This document shows, piece by piece, positions 1-8,100 of a stretch of 9,121 nt of DNA; position 1 is the first letter of the stretch; each line of letters opens with the position of its first letter. Origin of the DNA: JAJPJX01 sp964568355 (GTDB lineage Bacteria > Acidobacteriota > Terriglobia > Bryobacterales > Bryobacteraceae); the NCBI GenBank assembly GCA_964568355.1, contig CAZMRK010000513.1, forward strand, positions 1-9,121, read 5' to 3'. The position numbers and the translations under genes were made by a program. The notes below the pieces were generated by a model, which saw only the letters and a list, made by a program, of their open reading frames with translations, ran no database searches and was not told the origin of the DNA.

Positions 1-798
1 CGCGTGGTCGACACGCACCTCCATTTCTACGATCCCTCCCGTCCGCAAGGCGTCCCCTGGCCGGCGAAGGAAGAAAAAGTCCTTTACCGGACCGTGCTTC
101 CGGCCGAGTTCGAAAAACTGACCGCTCCCTACGGGGTTACCGGAGCCATCGTCGTGGAGGCCAGTCCCTGGCTGGAGGATAACCAGTGGGTTCTGGACCT
201 GGCGGCGCGGAGCCCGATCATTCTGGGCATGGTCGGACATCTGGACCCGGGGACGTCGGAGTTTCGCCGGCACCTGGCCCGGTTTCATCGGAACCCGCTC
301 TTCCGGGGTATCCGCGTGAACGGGGACGCGATCTCTAAGGGATTGCAGCAGAAGGAGTTCCTGGAGGACTTGTCACGTCTGGCGGAGGCTGACCTGGAGT
401 TGGATGTCATTGGCAACACCGCTATGCTGCCCGTGCTGGTGCGCCTGACCGATCGCTTGCCCAAGCTTCGCATTGTCATCAACCACCTGCCGTTTGACTG
501 GCCGTCACCGCCACCGGCGTTAAAGGAGTTGGGACAGCGGCCGCAGGTCTACGCGAAGGTTTCCGGCGTTCTGCGCAAGAACGGCGGCAATTATCAGCGC
601 AGCCTGGATGAATTGTGGGATGCTTTCGGACCGGACCACGTGGTTTATGGGAGCAACTGGCCGGTGAGCGACCTGGTGGGCCCCTACGACGCCGTCTTTC
701 GGGTGGTTCACAAGTACTTCGAGAAAAAGGGGCCGGAGGCGGCGGAGAAGTATTTCTGGAGAAATTCCCAGGCCGCCTACCGCTGGGTCAGCCGCTAA
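1..798 (+). CDS. Amidohydrolase_2 family (COG3618-like) metal-dependent hydrolase, 5' partial
   Basis: Predicted TIM-barrel hydrolase of the amidohydrolase superfamily, of the branch that includes lactonases such as L-fuconolactonase and the LigI type; the substrate cannot be read from sequence. The frame is open to the window edge (an Arg codon precedes the first GTG), and the metal-ligand motif VDTHLH comes immediately after it, so the true start and any leader or signal peptide probably lie outside. With residues numbered from the GTG at position 4, the HxH motif is His5/His7, Glu52 lies in VVEASPW, other candidate active-site histidines are His79 (MVGHLD) and His161 (INHLPFDWP), and the beta-8 motif is YGSNWPVSD at 215-223. 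The last motif normally reads GSDWP in the superfamily; here Asn218 replaces the Asp. The 3' end overlaps the convergent methyltransferase by 11 bp. The family call is firm; activity and substrate are open. Confidence 0.88.
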   Translation, partial: RVVDTHLHFYDPSRPQGVPWPAKEEKVLYRTVLPAEFEKLTAPYGVTGAIVVEASPWLEDNQWVLDLAARSPIILGMVGHLDPGTSEFRRHLARFHRNPLFRGIRVNGDAISKGLQQKEFLEDLSRLAEADLELDVIGNTAMLPVLVRLTDRLPKLRIVINHLPFDWPSPPPALKELGQRPQVYAKVSGVLRKNGGNYQRSLDELWDAFGPDHVVYGSNWPVSDLVGPYDAVFRVVHKYFEKKGPEAAEKYFWRNSQAAYRWVSR

Positions 799-1735
799 AC
801 GGATCGCCCCAGCGGGCGCGGCGGGCCTCCCGAAACCGTTCTCGATCGCGGCGAGGGACTTTGACGGCATCCAGCACGCCGGCCCGGCACAGGTCGAGCG
901 TAATCAGGCCCGGCTGATGACGGGGATGCCGGATAATGCGCGCCGGAGGCAGCGCTACGGGCATTCGCGCCAGGGCCACATAGCTGAACTTCTCATCCTC
1001 GTATCCCAGGGCGCCGTCTTTGAGGCGCCGGTGAAGCGAGGATCGCTCCACGCGCTGGCTGAAGTGGCACCAGTCGGGAGATGCAATCGGGCATGGACTG
1101 GCCGCCGGGCAAGGTGCCAACATATTGGCGCCTTGCGTAAGCAGAGAGTCGCGGATCTGGCGGATCAAGGAAAACCCCTTGGGGGTCCCCGGTTCGATGA
1201 CCACCAGCGCCACGTGGCAGGCGTGCCATAGCCGTACGGCCACTTCCAAGGCAGAAGGCCCGGACAGTTCGCCCAAGGAGTACGCGGCGATTACCAGATC
1301 CCGAGCGGGCACCGCCTCCGGCCCGCGAAGATCCCAGTCCTGCCAGGATGCCTCCGGGAGCCATTCCCTGCCCGCTTGGGCCAGTGTGCTATCCGGTTCG
1401 AGCAGGGTGAACTCCGCCAGCGCGGGGAAGATCGAGCGGGCGGCGAGGCTGGCCGCGCCCGTGCCGGCGCCGGCATCCAGCAGAGAGCCGACAGGCACTT
1501 CGCCCAAGCGTTTCCGCACCTCGGCCAAGACCGCGGCAGCGGCCGCGTAGGTGGCCGGCATCCGGGTGACCAGGTAGGCCGCCAGACGGTCGGGGTTGGG
1601 TAACTGGCGGATCCGGGCGGGTTGTCCGGCGCGGTAGGCGTCGGAAAGCTCCTTCGCGGCTCTCCGGAGCACGGCGAAGCCGATTTGTTCGGCGCTCCGC
1701 TCGCCGGCCGCGCGAATGGCTAAGGGAAGCTGCAC
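788..1735 (-). CDS. Rsm22 / METTL17-like SAM-dependent methyltransferase with Fe-S type cysteines
   Basis: A 315-residue protein of the small ribosomal subunit Rsm22 family. Mitochondrial members (yeast Rsm22, human METTL17) associate with the assembling small subunit; bacterial members are annotated as probable rRNA methyltransferases, with the target unproven. The Rossmann SAM motif LLDAGAGTGAAS is at about 85-96, the acidic LLEPD follows at 111-115, and AYSLGEL is at 151-157. The family block around 204-257 contains Cys209, Cys215 and Cys223 (spacing C-x5-C-x7-C, then HFSQRVERSSLHRRLK), and Cys283 lies near the C-terminus; this four-cysteine set matches the 4Fe-4S site described for METTL17. 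The start is GTG. An in-frame TAA lies three codons upstream, so no earlier start exists, and the N-terminus MQLP is typical of the family. GAGAAG abuts the start too closely to be an ideal ribosome site. The gene lies 66 bp after the efflux operon on the same strand and converges with the amidohydrolase. Confidence 0.88.
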   Translation of the reverse strand: MQLPLAIRAAGERSAEQIGFAVLRRAAKELSDAYRAGQPARIRQLPNPDRLAAYLVTRMPATYAAAAAVLAEVRKRLGEVPVGSLLDAGAGTGAASLAARSIFPALAEFTLLEPDSTLAQAGREWLPEASWQDWDLRGPEAVPARDLVIAAYSLGELSGPSALEVAVRLWHACHVALVVIEPGTPKGFSLIRQIRDSLLTQGANMLAPCPAASPCPIASPDWCHFSQRVERSSLHRRLKDGALGYEDEKFSYVALARMPVALPPARIIRHPRHQPGLITLDLCRAGVLDAVKVPRRDRERFREARRARWGDPFSG

Positions 1736-1801
1736 CTTCTCATTTTAGGGGGAACGCAAGTAAGAACCGCTCCCTCACGGTCGCGGCTCGGTAACTGTTG
1801 T
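1736..1801 (-). other. Short gap between the TolC-like gene and the methyltransferase
   Basis: This 66-bp spacer separates the TolC stop from the methyltransferase start. Only weak inverted repeats (4-5 bp arms such as ACCG/CGGT near 1765-1785) are visible, with no following T-run on the minus strand, so no intrinsic terminator can be claimed. Transcription may continue from the efflux genes into the methyltransferase, or a weak promoter may lie here; neither can be decided from the sequence. Confidence 0.4.
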
Positions 1802-3694
1802 TTATGGTCGGCCCTTGAGGGCGGAGTCCATCGAAATATGCTGCGTGTCCAGGATGGTACCGGTGGCGCGCTCCAGAGCCGCGCGCGCTTTCACATAAGC
1901 GCTCTTGGCAACGACCTCCGCCGATTTGGCCTGGGCCAGGTAGCTTTCGTACTGGATGACGAAGAAAGCGGTCGAGGCGCCCACGGCGAACTTCTCCTGT
2001 TCCGCCGCCAAGGACTCTTCCTGCAGTTTGCGAGCCTGGACAGCGGCTTCATAGGCCGCGCGCGAACGCCGCATGGCGATGACGGCATCCTGCACTTCCA
2101 GCCTGGCCTGATTCTGCAATTGCCGCAGACGGATCTCGGTCTGGCGCAGTTGCAGCTCATCGCGGGCCATGTCGCTTTCGGCGATGCGGTTGCGGAACGG
2201 AAGAGTCACCTGCACCCCGATGCCGTAAGTAGGATATTTCCGGGTAGCCAACTGTTCGAGCACCCCGCCATATCCACCGACAAAGCGCGGGTCGGCGCTG
2301 TTGGGCGTGGCCAGGGGGTTGACCTGCCCCGCCAAGGCGTTGTTCTGCGCCACACCGACCAGGTCCACTTCCGGCAGCAACGCATTGCGGGAACCTTTCA
2401 GGGTGATCTGCGAGTTTTGCATCTGAATCGCACCCTGCGCCAGATCGGGCCGGTTGGCCAGCGCCTGGTCCATCAGATCCTGAACGGGCTGGACCTTGTC
2501 GGATCCCGGCACGTCCAGCGTATCGGTGGGGATAATGCGGGCTTCCCGCACCAGCGGGTCTTCGTGCCCCCGGCGAGTCAGCACGTTCTTGAGAATGGCT
2601 TCCTGCTCTTCAAGCAGCCCGGTAGCATTGATCAGATCCTGGCGGCTGGAGAAGACCTGGGCGTTGGCGCGCGTCAGTTCGACCGGAGCCAAGGTTCCCT
2701 CGTCCACCTGCGCCTTCGTGTCGTCATAGAGCTTCTGGGCCAAAGCGACGGTTTCTTCTTTTACTTTCCGGTCTTCGTACAGCGCCACCAGGTCGGTGTA
2801 GAGCCGCACCACGCCATAAACGGTCGCAATGAGCTGCTGGCGAAACAGCAGCGAGGTGATGCGCTGCTGGTTTTGCGCGATCTGGATGAAGCGCCGGTTG
2901 ACGCTGCGGCCAAAGCCGCGCAGCAACGGCTGGGTCACGGTAATGCCGAAGCTCGAAGCGGTGAACGGGCTTATGCTGCTGCGGATGGAATTGAGCGACT
3001 GGTGCGAATTGGTGAACCCGACATTGACCAGAGTTCCGGTGCTGAATCCCTGCTGGTATCCTGCGTTGGCGGTCCCGGTCTCGGTGACCAGCGAACTGGT
3101 TCCGGTGGCGACGGTGTTAGCTTGAGGCGCGGTCTGGTGGGCCCAATTCAGCGTGCCGACCAATGCCGGATCGTACTGCGGAATGAGGGGACCGGCCGAG
3201 TCGCCAATCGTACCCAACAGCGACAGGTTGGTTTGGGCCGCGCTGAGGACGCCGAGCTCGAGCGCGTTGGAGGCCACGGTGGCGCCCGGCGTGGTTCCAG
3301 GTGAAGCAGCCGAGGTCACCAGGGGGCTATTCGGACCACCTACCCCCGCCGGCGTTTCTGCCAGAATAAACGGAACGCCGCGCAAAACACCGCCGCCCTG
3401 CGCGCGCATCAGCTCCATATCCGAAACCGGCAGGCTGAACCGCTCCAGTTCCACGTCCAGATTGTTTTCGATCGCCAGAGCCAGCGCGTCAGAGAGCGTA
3501 AGGTACAGATTCCCTGCCCGGATCAACTGCTGCACGCGAGGAGAGTTTTCGAAGTTTACTCGCGGAACGGACATGGGGTAGTAAGGGCGCCACAATGCGT
3601 TGCGGCCACCCGCGGTGACCGCCGGCCCCTGGCTCCAAAGGGGGAGCACACACAAAACGAACGACAGAAAGATACTGACAATGGATTTCGGCAT
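1802..3694 (-). CDS. TolC-family outer membrane efflux channel protein
   Basis: Outer-membrane component of a tripartite efflux system, expected to form a trimeric channel across the outer membrane and periplasm. With the ATG at 3694 the protein has 630 residues. Residues 1-22 (MPKSIVSIFL followed by a hydrophobic stretch ending LWSQ) form a Sec signal peptide. Cys15 has no proper lipobox, so lipidation is unlikely. The first OEP repeat begins at about 66 (TLSDALALAIENNLDVELER) and the second at about 403-612, both rich in long amphipathic helices. A stretch at about 105-215 rich in Gly, Ser, Thr, Pro and Asn interrupts the first repeat and makes the protein longer than the 430-500 residues usual for TolC relatives. 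A GTG at 3748 would add 18 residues before the signal peptide and overlap the adaptor gene, so the ATG is preferred; its ribosome site is weak (possibly GAG about 6 bases upstream). It is third in the efflux operon, 40 bp after the adaptor. Confidence 0.9.
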   Translation of the reverse strand: MPKSIVSIFLSFVLCVLPLWSQGPAVTAGGRNALWRPYYPMSVPRVNFENSPRVQQLIRAGNLYLTLSDALALAIENNLDVELERFSLPVSDMELMRAQGGGVLRGVPFILAETPAGVGGPNSPLVTSAASPGTTPGATVASNALELGVLSAAQTNLSLLGTIGDSAGPLIPQYDPALVGTLNWAHQTAPQANTVATGTSSLVTETGTANAGYQQGFSTGTLVNVGFTNSHQSLNSIRSSISPFTASSFGITVTQPLLRGFGRSVNRRFIQIAQNQQRITSLLFRQQLIATVYGVVRLYTDLVALYEDRKVKEETVALAQKLYDDTKAQVDEGTLAPVELTRANAQVFSSRQDLINATGLLEEQEAILKNVLTRRGHEDPLVREARIIPTDTLDVPGSDKVQPVQDLMDQALANRPDLAQGAIQMQNSQITLKGSRNALLPEVDLVGVAQNNALAGQVNPLATPNSADPRFVGGYGGVLEQLATRKYPTYGIGVQVTLPFRNRIAESDMARDELQLRQTEIRLRQLQNQARLEVQDAVIAMRRSRAAYEAAVQARKLQEESLAAEQEKFAVGASTAFFVIQYESYLAQAKSAEVVAKSAYVKARAALERATGTILDTQHISMDSALKGRP

Positions 3695-3734
3695 CGATAC
3701 TCGTATGTTATCGTGGGCTCGCCCCAGGGTACGA

Positions 3735-5135
3735 TCAGTGGGAGCCACCGGCAGCTTTGGGCGCTGGTTTTGCGGTTACCGGAACGGGCTTGACCTTCAC
3801 GCCTTCGCGAACGGCATCACTGGGATTGGCGATGACGCTCTGCCCTTTTTCGACGCCCGAGATCACTTCAATCCGGTCACCATAATCGCGCCCAAGGACC
3901 AGCTTCTGAAAGTGTACCGTCTGGTCCGGCTGAACGACGGCCACCTGAGGCCCGTCGCCGCGGATCACTAATGTATCTCCGGGAATCAGGACAGGCGGTT
4001 GAGCCCTTTTCATATTCAGGTCTACCTGGCAATATGTCCCCGGCAGCAGAGTGCCGTCCGGATTCTTCACTTGCACTTCGACCAGTAACGTGCGGCTCGC
4101 CGGATCCAGAGAATTGGACGTTCGCGTGACCGTCCCGGTGTAGTGCTTGCCAGGCTGGTCCGGGATCAGCAGTTCGGCCTGCTGCCCCACGTGAACCGAT
4201 GGGGCGTCCGACTGCGGCACGTTGATATAAGTGCGAACCGGGTTGGTTTGCGCCACGCGAAACAGCAGCGTCGTGCCGCTGGTGATCAGAGCGCCGACGT
4301 CCACGTTGCGGACCGTGATGACGCCGGCGAAAGGCGCGCGCACCTGTTGATATCCCTCCAGTTCGGTGAGACGGGCCAGGTTCGCTTCCGCGGCCGCCAC
4401 ATTGCTCTGGGCCGCGGCGATGGCTTTTTCGAGCGCCTGGGAATTGGCCACTTGCGCCTGATATTGCGCTTGATACGTATCGTTCTCCTGGCGGGAGACC
4501 ACACCCTTGGTCAACAGGTTGCCCCAGCGTTGGGCGGTTACGCGGGCCAACTCCTCGTTGGTCTTGCCCTGGCGATAGTTGGCGCGAGCCTGTTCCAAAG
4601 CCGACTGCGACTGCTGCAAGGCCGCCTTGGCCTGCTGCACCTGCTGGCCGATCTCCGGGGCTTCGATTTCAGCCACAAGCTGGCCGGCACGCACGCGGTC
4701 GCCAATGTCGACGTAGCGGCGTTTGACGTATCCATCCGCCCTCGCCAGGATCGGCGCCTCGGTCATCGCCTGGATATTGCCCGGAAGAACCAGTTCGGCT
4801 TTGGAGGAGGATTCCTGTACGGTCGAGACGGTCACGGTCGGGAGAGCCTCCTTTTCCGCGTTGGCTTCGGCCACGAGCAGGGACTCACGCTGCTGGCGCG
4901 GGAGGTAGCCGGCGAGAAACCCAATCGCCAAAACGAGCACGGCCAGAGCAGCGATCACCCAGAGCGTCCGGCTGGTGGGACGCGCCGGTGCGTGCGGCTG
5001 CGCCACGGCGAGTTGCATCCTGCGCTGCTCCTCCAGTTGACGCCGCAATTCTTCGATCTCGGCGCGTAACTGGGCCTCGGTGTTCTCCACTGCCACTTCG
5101 CTTTCCTCGGGTCTATTCCACTCAGTTTGCTTCAT
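3735..5135 (-). CDS. RND efflux periplasmic adaptor subunit (membrane fusion protein)
   Basis: Adaptor of the HlyD/AcrA class that would link the permease at 5145-8483 to the TolC-like channel. It has 466 residues. Residues 15-45 are a charged heptad-like helix (Glu/Arg/Leu/Gln-rich, e.g. LRAEIEELRRQLEEQRR), followed by a Pro/Ala/Arg linker and one transmembrane helix at about 57-78. The protein is therefore probably anchored as an uncleaved signal anchor rather than as a lipoprotein. Then come the two lipoyl halves (about 116-160 with ARADGYVKRRYVDIGDRV, and 262-295 with VRAPFAGVITVRNVDVGAL), an alpha-hairpin of Gln/Ala-rich helices between them (about 162-258), a beta-barrel (about 300-375, with TSNSLDPASRTL), a membrane-proximal domain (about 380-450), and a Pro/Ala/Lys tail. 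The ATG lies 9 bp after the permease stop, with no clear Shine-Dalgarno sequence, which suggests translational coupling. The N-terminal cytoplasmic coiled coil is not a usual part of AcrA-type adaptors. Confidence 0.93.
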   Translation of the reverse strand: MKQTEWNRPEESEVAVENTEAQLRAEIEELRRQLEEQRRMQLAVAQPHAPARPTSRTLWVIAALAVLVLAIGFLAGYLPRQQRESLLVAEANAEKEALPTVTVSTVQESSSKAELVLPGNIQAMTEAPILARADGYVKRRYVDIGDRVRAGQLVAEIEAPEIGQQVQQAKAALQQSQSALEQARANYRQGKTNEELARVTAQRWGNLLTKGVVSRQENDTYQAQYQAQVANSQALEKAIAAAQSNVAAAEANLARLTELEGYQQVRAPFAGVITVRNVDVGALITSGTTLLFRVAQTNPVRTYINVPQSDAPSVHVGQQAELLIPDQPGKHYTGTVTRTSNSLDPASRTLLVEVQVKNPDGTLLPGTYCQVDLNMKRAQPPVLIPGDTLVIRGDGPQVAVVQPDQTVHFQKLVLGRDYGDRIEVISGVEKGQSVIANPSDAVREGVKVKPVPVTAKPAPKAAGGSH

Positions 5136-5144
5136 ACAGAATTT

Positions 5145-8100
5145 TCAGGCGTTCCGCAATTCGGTATACTCGCCACCCTGTTCCTCCACTTCGATCCGCT
5201 TGTCGAAATCGGTCGGCGCCGTCTTACGCAGGTAACTATAAACAATCGGTACGATAAACAGCGTAGTAACGGTTGCCACCAGCAGGCCTCCGATAACGGC
5301 CCGGCCGAGAGGCGCGTTCTGCTCGCCTCCTTCGCCCAGCCCCAGGGCCATGGGCAGCATGCCCATGATCATTGCCAGCGCCGTCATCATGACCGGACGC
5401 AGACGAGTGAATCCTGCCGAAAAAGCGGCTGCACGAGGACCCTTCCCTTCCAACTGCTCGTCATTGGCGAACACCACCATCAGAATGCTATTGGCGGTGG
5501 CGACGCCGATACACATGATCGACCCCATTAGCGAGGGCACGCTCAAGCTGGTCTGGGTGACGAACAGCATCCACAAGATTCCCGCGATCGCGCCAGGCAA
5601 GGCCATCAAAATGATGAACGGATCCACCCAGGATTGAAAGTTCACTGCCATCAGCAGGTAAACCAGAATCACGGCGAAGATCATGCCCAGGCCTAGCCGG
5701 TAAAACGACGACTGCATTGTCGCGTATTGGCCGCGAACCATCAGCGTGACGCCCTTGGGCAGCTTGGGAGTCGCCTGCTTGACGATCTGATCGACCGCCG
5801 CCCCAACGCGTCCCAGATCCCGCCGGTCGACGTTCGCGTAGACGTCAATCAAGGGCTGCACATTGTAGTGATTCACAATTTGCGTCGTAACCCCGCGCTG
5901 GACTGTGGTCAGGTTGGAAAGCAATTGCGAGGAAGCCGGAAGCGAGCCGGGGTTGCCATATGCGGGAGAAGCCTGGTTGGGACTCGATCCGATCGAGGAA
6001 ACCGCCGCATTGGCCGCGCCGGCGATGGAGTTGGGCGTTACGCTCAGCACGCCGGCCAGGGGGGCCGAGATGGGTGTATGCAGCAGCGCATCCATCGAAT
6101 CGACGCGATATTGCGGCGTTTGCACGGCCACCGTGTAGTTCACACCATTGGCCCAGTTGAGCCACTGATTGGGCGCCACCTGGCCGCTGGAGCTGAGCGA
6201 GATCAGCAGGCTGTTGGTAACGTCGCGTTGGGTCAGCCCGAGTTGTCCGGCTTTCACCCGGTCGACGTTCAGGCGAATCTCCGGGGCATCGACCACCTGG
6301 TGAATGTGGACATCGGCGGCTCCCGGAATCGCGGCAACTTGCTCTCGCAGACCCTGCGCAATTTTATAGTTCAAGTCGGCGTTGCGGCCGACTACCTGGA
6401 GATCGATGGGGGCCGGCAATCCGAAGTTCAGAATCTGGTTGGTGATGTTGGCTGCCTCGAAATAAAACGTCACATCCGGAAATTTGGCATTCAGGCGTTT
6501 GCGCAGGCGGTCGGTGTATTCGGCCGTGGGTCCGTGTTTTTCCAAATTGAGCGAGATGAGGATATCGCCGTCGGAGTTGGAAATGTTCGGGCTGTCGCCG
6601 AACGCCAGGTTGAAGCCGCCGGCCGGAAGGCCGATATTGTCCATGATGGTATCGACTTCATCCGCCGGGATCACCTTGCGAATCTCATCTTCGATCCGGG
6701 CAAAGATCATCTCCGACCGTTCGATTCGTGTGCCGGCGGGCGGCCGCGCATGTAGCCGCATCTGTCCGGAATCGACGGTAGGAAAGAAGTCGCGGCCAAC
6801 CAGCGCCGTCAGACCCAGCGAGCCGATGACGAAGACGCCGAAGAGCGTGAGCACCAGCGGCCGGTGATCGAGCGACCAGTCAAGCAAACCCGTATAGAAG
6901 GCCCGCATGCGCTCAAAACGCCGGTTGAACCAATAGTGCAGACGCCAGAAGATGCCGGTCCCTCCCGCCGATTCGCCGTGCTCGCCCTTGGCGTAGAGCT
7001 CCACTTCCAGCTTGAGCAGGTAGTGCACCATGGTCGGGATTAGAGTGCGGGACAGCAGGTAGGACGCCAGCATGGCGAATACTACCGCCATGGCCAGCGG
7101 AGTGAACAGATATTTGGCGGCGCCGGTAAGCAGCAGCACCGGCACGAACACGATGCAGATGGAAAGCGTAGAAACAAAGGCCGGAGCCGCGATCTGCTGA
7201 GCGCCATCCAGCACGGCGCGCACCAGCGGCTTCTTCATCGCCATGTTGCGGTGGGTGTTTTCGATTTCAACCGTCGCATCGTCGACCAGGATGCCCACGG
7301 CCAGGGCCAGACCGCCCAAGGTCATCACGTTGATGGTCTGGCCCATCAGGCTCAGGACAATCAGCGAGGTGAGAATCGAGAGCGGAATGGAGATGCAGAC
7401 GATCAGCGTGCTGCGCCAGCTTCCCAGGAACAGCAGGATCATCATTCCGGTGAGAAACGCGGCGATGAGCGCCTCACGCAAGACGCCGCCGATGGCTGCG
7501 CGAACGAACAGAGACTGATCGAAAAGCTGACGAACCTCCAGCTCCGGCGGCAAGCCAGCCAAAATCTTGGGAAGAGCGGCTTTCACCGCGTTGACGATGG
7601 CCAACGTGGACGCCTGGCCGTTCTTGAGCACCGTCAGCAGCGCGCCGCGCGAGCCGTTGGTCCGCGCAATATTGGTCTGCACCAGAAATCCGTCGCGCAC
7701 CTGCGCCACGTCTTTCATATAAACGGTCGCGCCGTTTACGTTCCGGATCGGCAAGTCATTCAGTTGCGAAACCAGCTCGGGGCTGCTGTTGACCTTCACC
7801 TGATACTCGCGATCGCCGATTTTGGCGGTGCCGGCCGGCAGAATCAGATTTTGCGCGGTTAGCGCATTGGAAACATCGGTAGCGGAGAGACCTTTGGCAA
7901 ATAGCTGGCCGGGATCCAGGTCTACCATGATCTGACGCATCCGGCCGCCATAGGGTAGCGGGAGGGACGCTCCCTGCACGGTGGCGAGCTGCGTCCGGAT
8001 AAAATTCTGGCCCAGGTCAAACAGCTCCTGTTCACTCAACGTCTTGCTGCGCAACCCCAACTGCAGGACCGGAACGCTCGAGGCGTCGTACTTCAGAATA

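Noticed and set aside
1736..1801. Intrinsic terminator after the efflux operon
   Set aside because: Only 4-5 bp arms with mismatches and no T-run on the minus strand; too weak to annotate.
1838..3304. Long plus-strand open frame of 488 codons opposite the TolC-like gene
   Set aside because: It lies wholly antisense to a well-supported TolC-family gene, its translation shows no recognisable domain, and long antisense frames are expected in GC-rich coding DNA.
3640..3660. Lipoprotein signal in the TolC-like protein (Cys15)
   Set aside because: The residues before Cys15 (FVL) do not fit a lipobox and the cysteine lies inside the hydrophobic core of the signal peptide.
3695..3748. Upstream GTG start for the TolC-like gene giving 648 residues
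   Set aside because: It would put 18 polar residues before a good signal peptide and overlap the adaptor gene by 14 bp; the ATG at 3694 places the signal peptide at the N-terminus.
4143..5069. Plus-strand open frame of 308 codons opposite the adaptor gene
   Set aside because: Antisense shadow of the adaptor. The sense frame has all the lipoyl, hairpin and barrel features, while this one has none.
5727..6755. Plus-strand open frame of 342 codons opposite the permease
   Set aside because: The composition is rich in Arg, Gly, His and Val, typical of the reverse complement of a GC-rich gene; it has no domain and no ribosome site that stands out.
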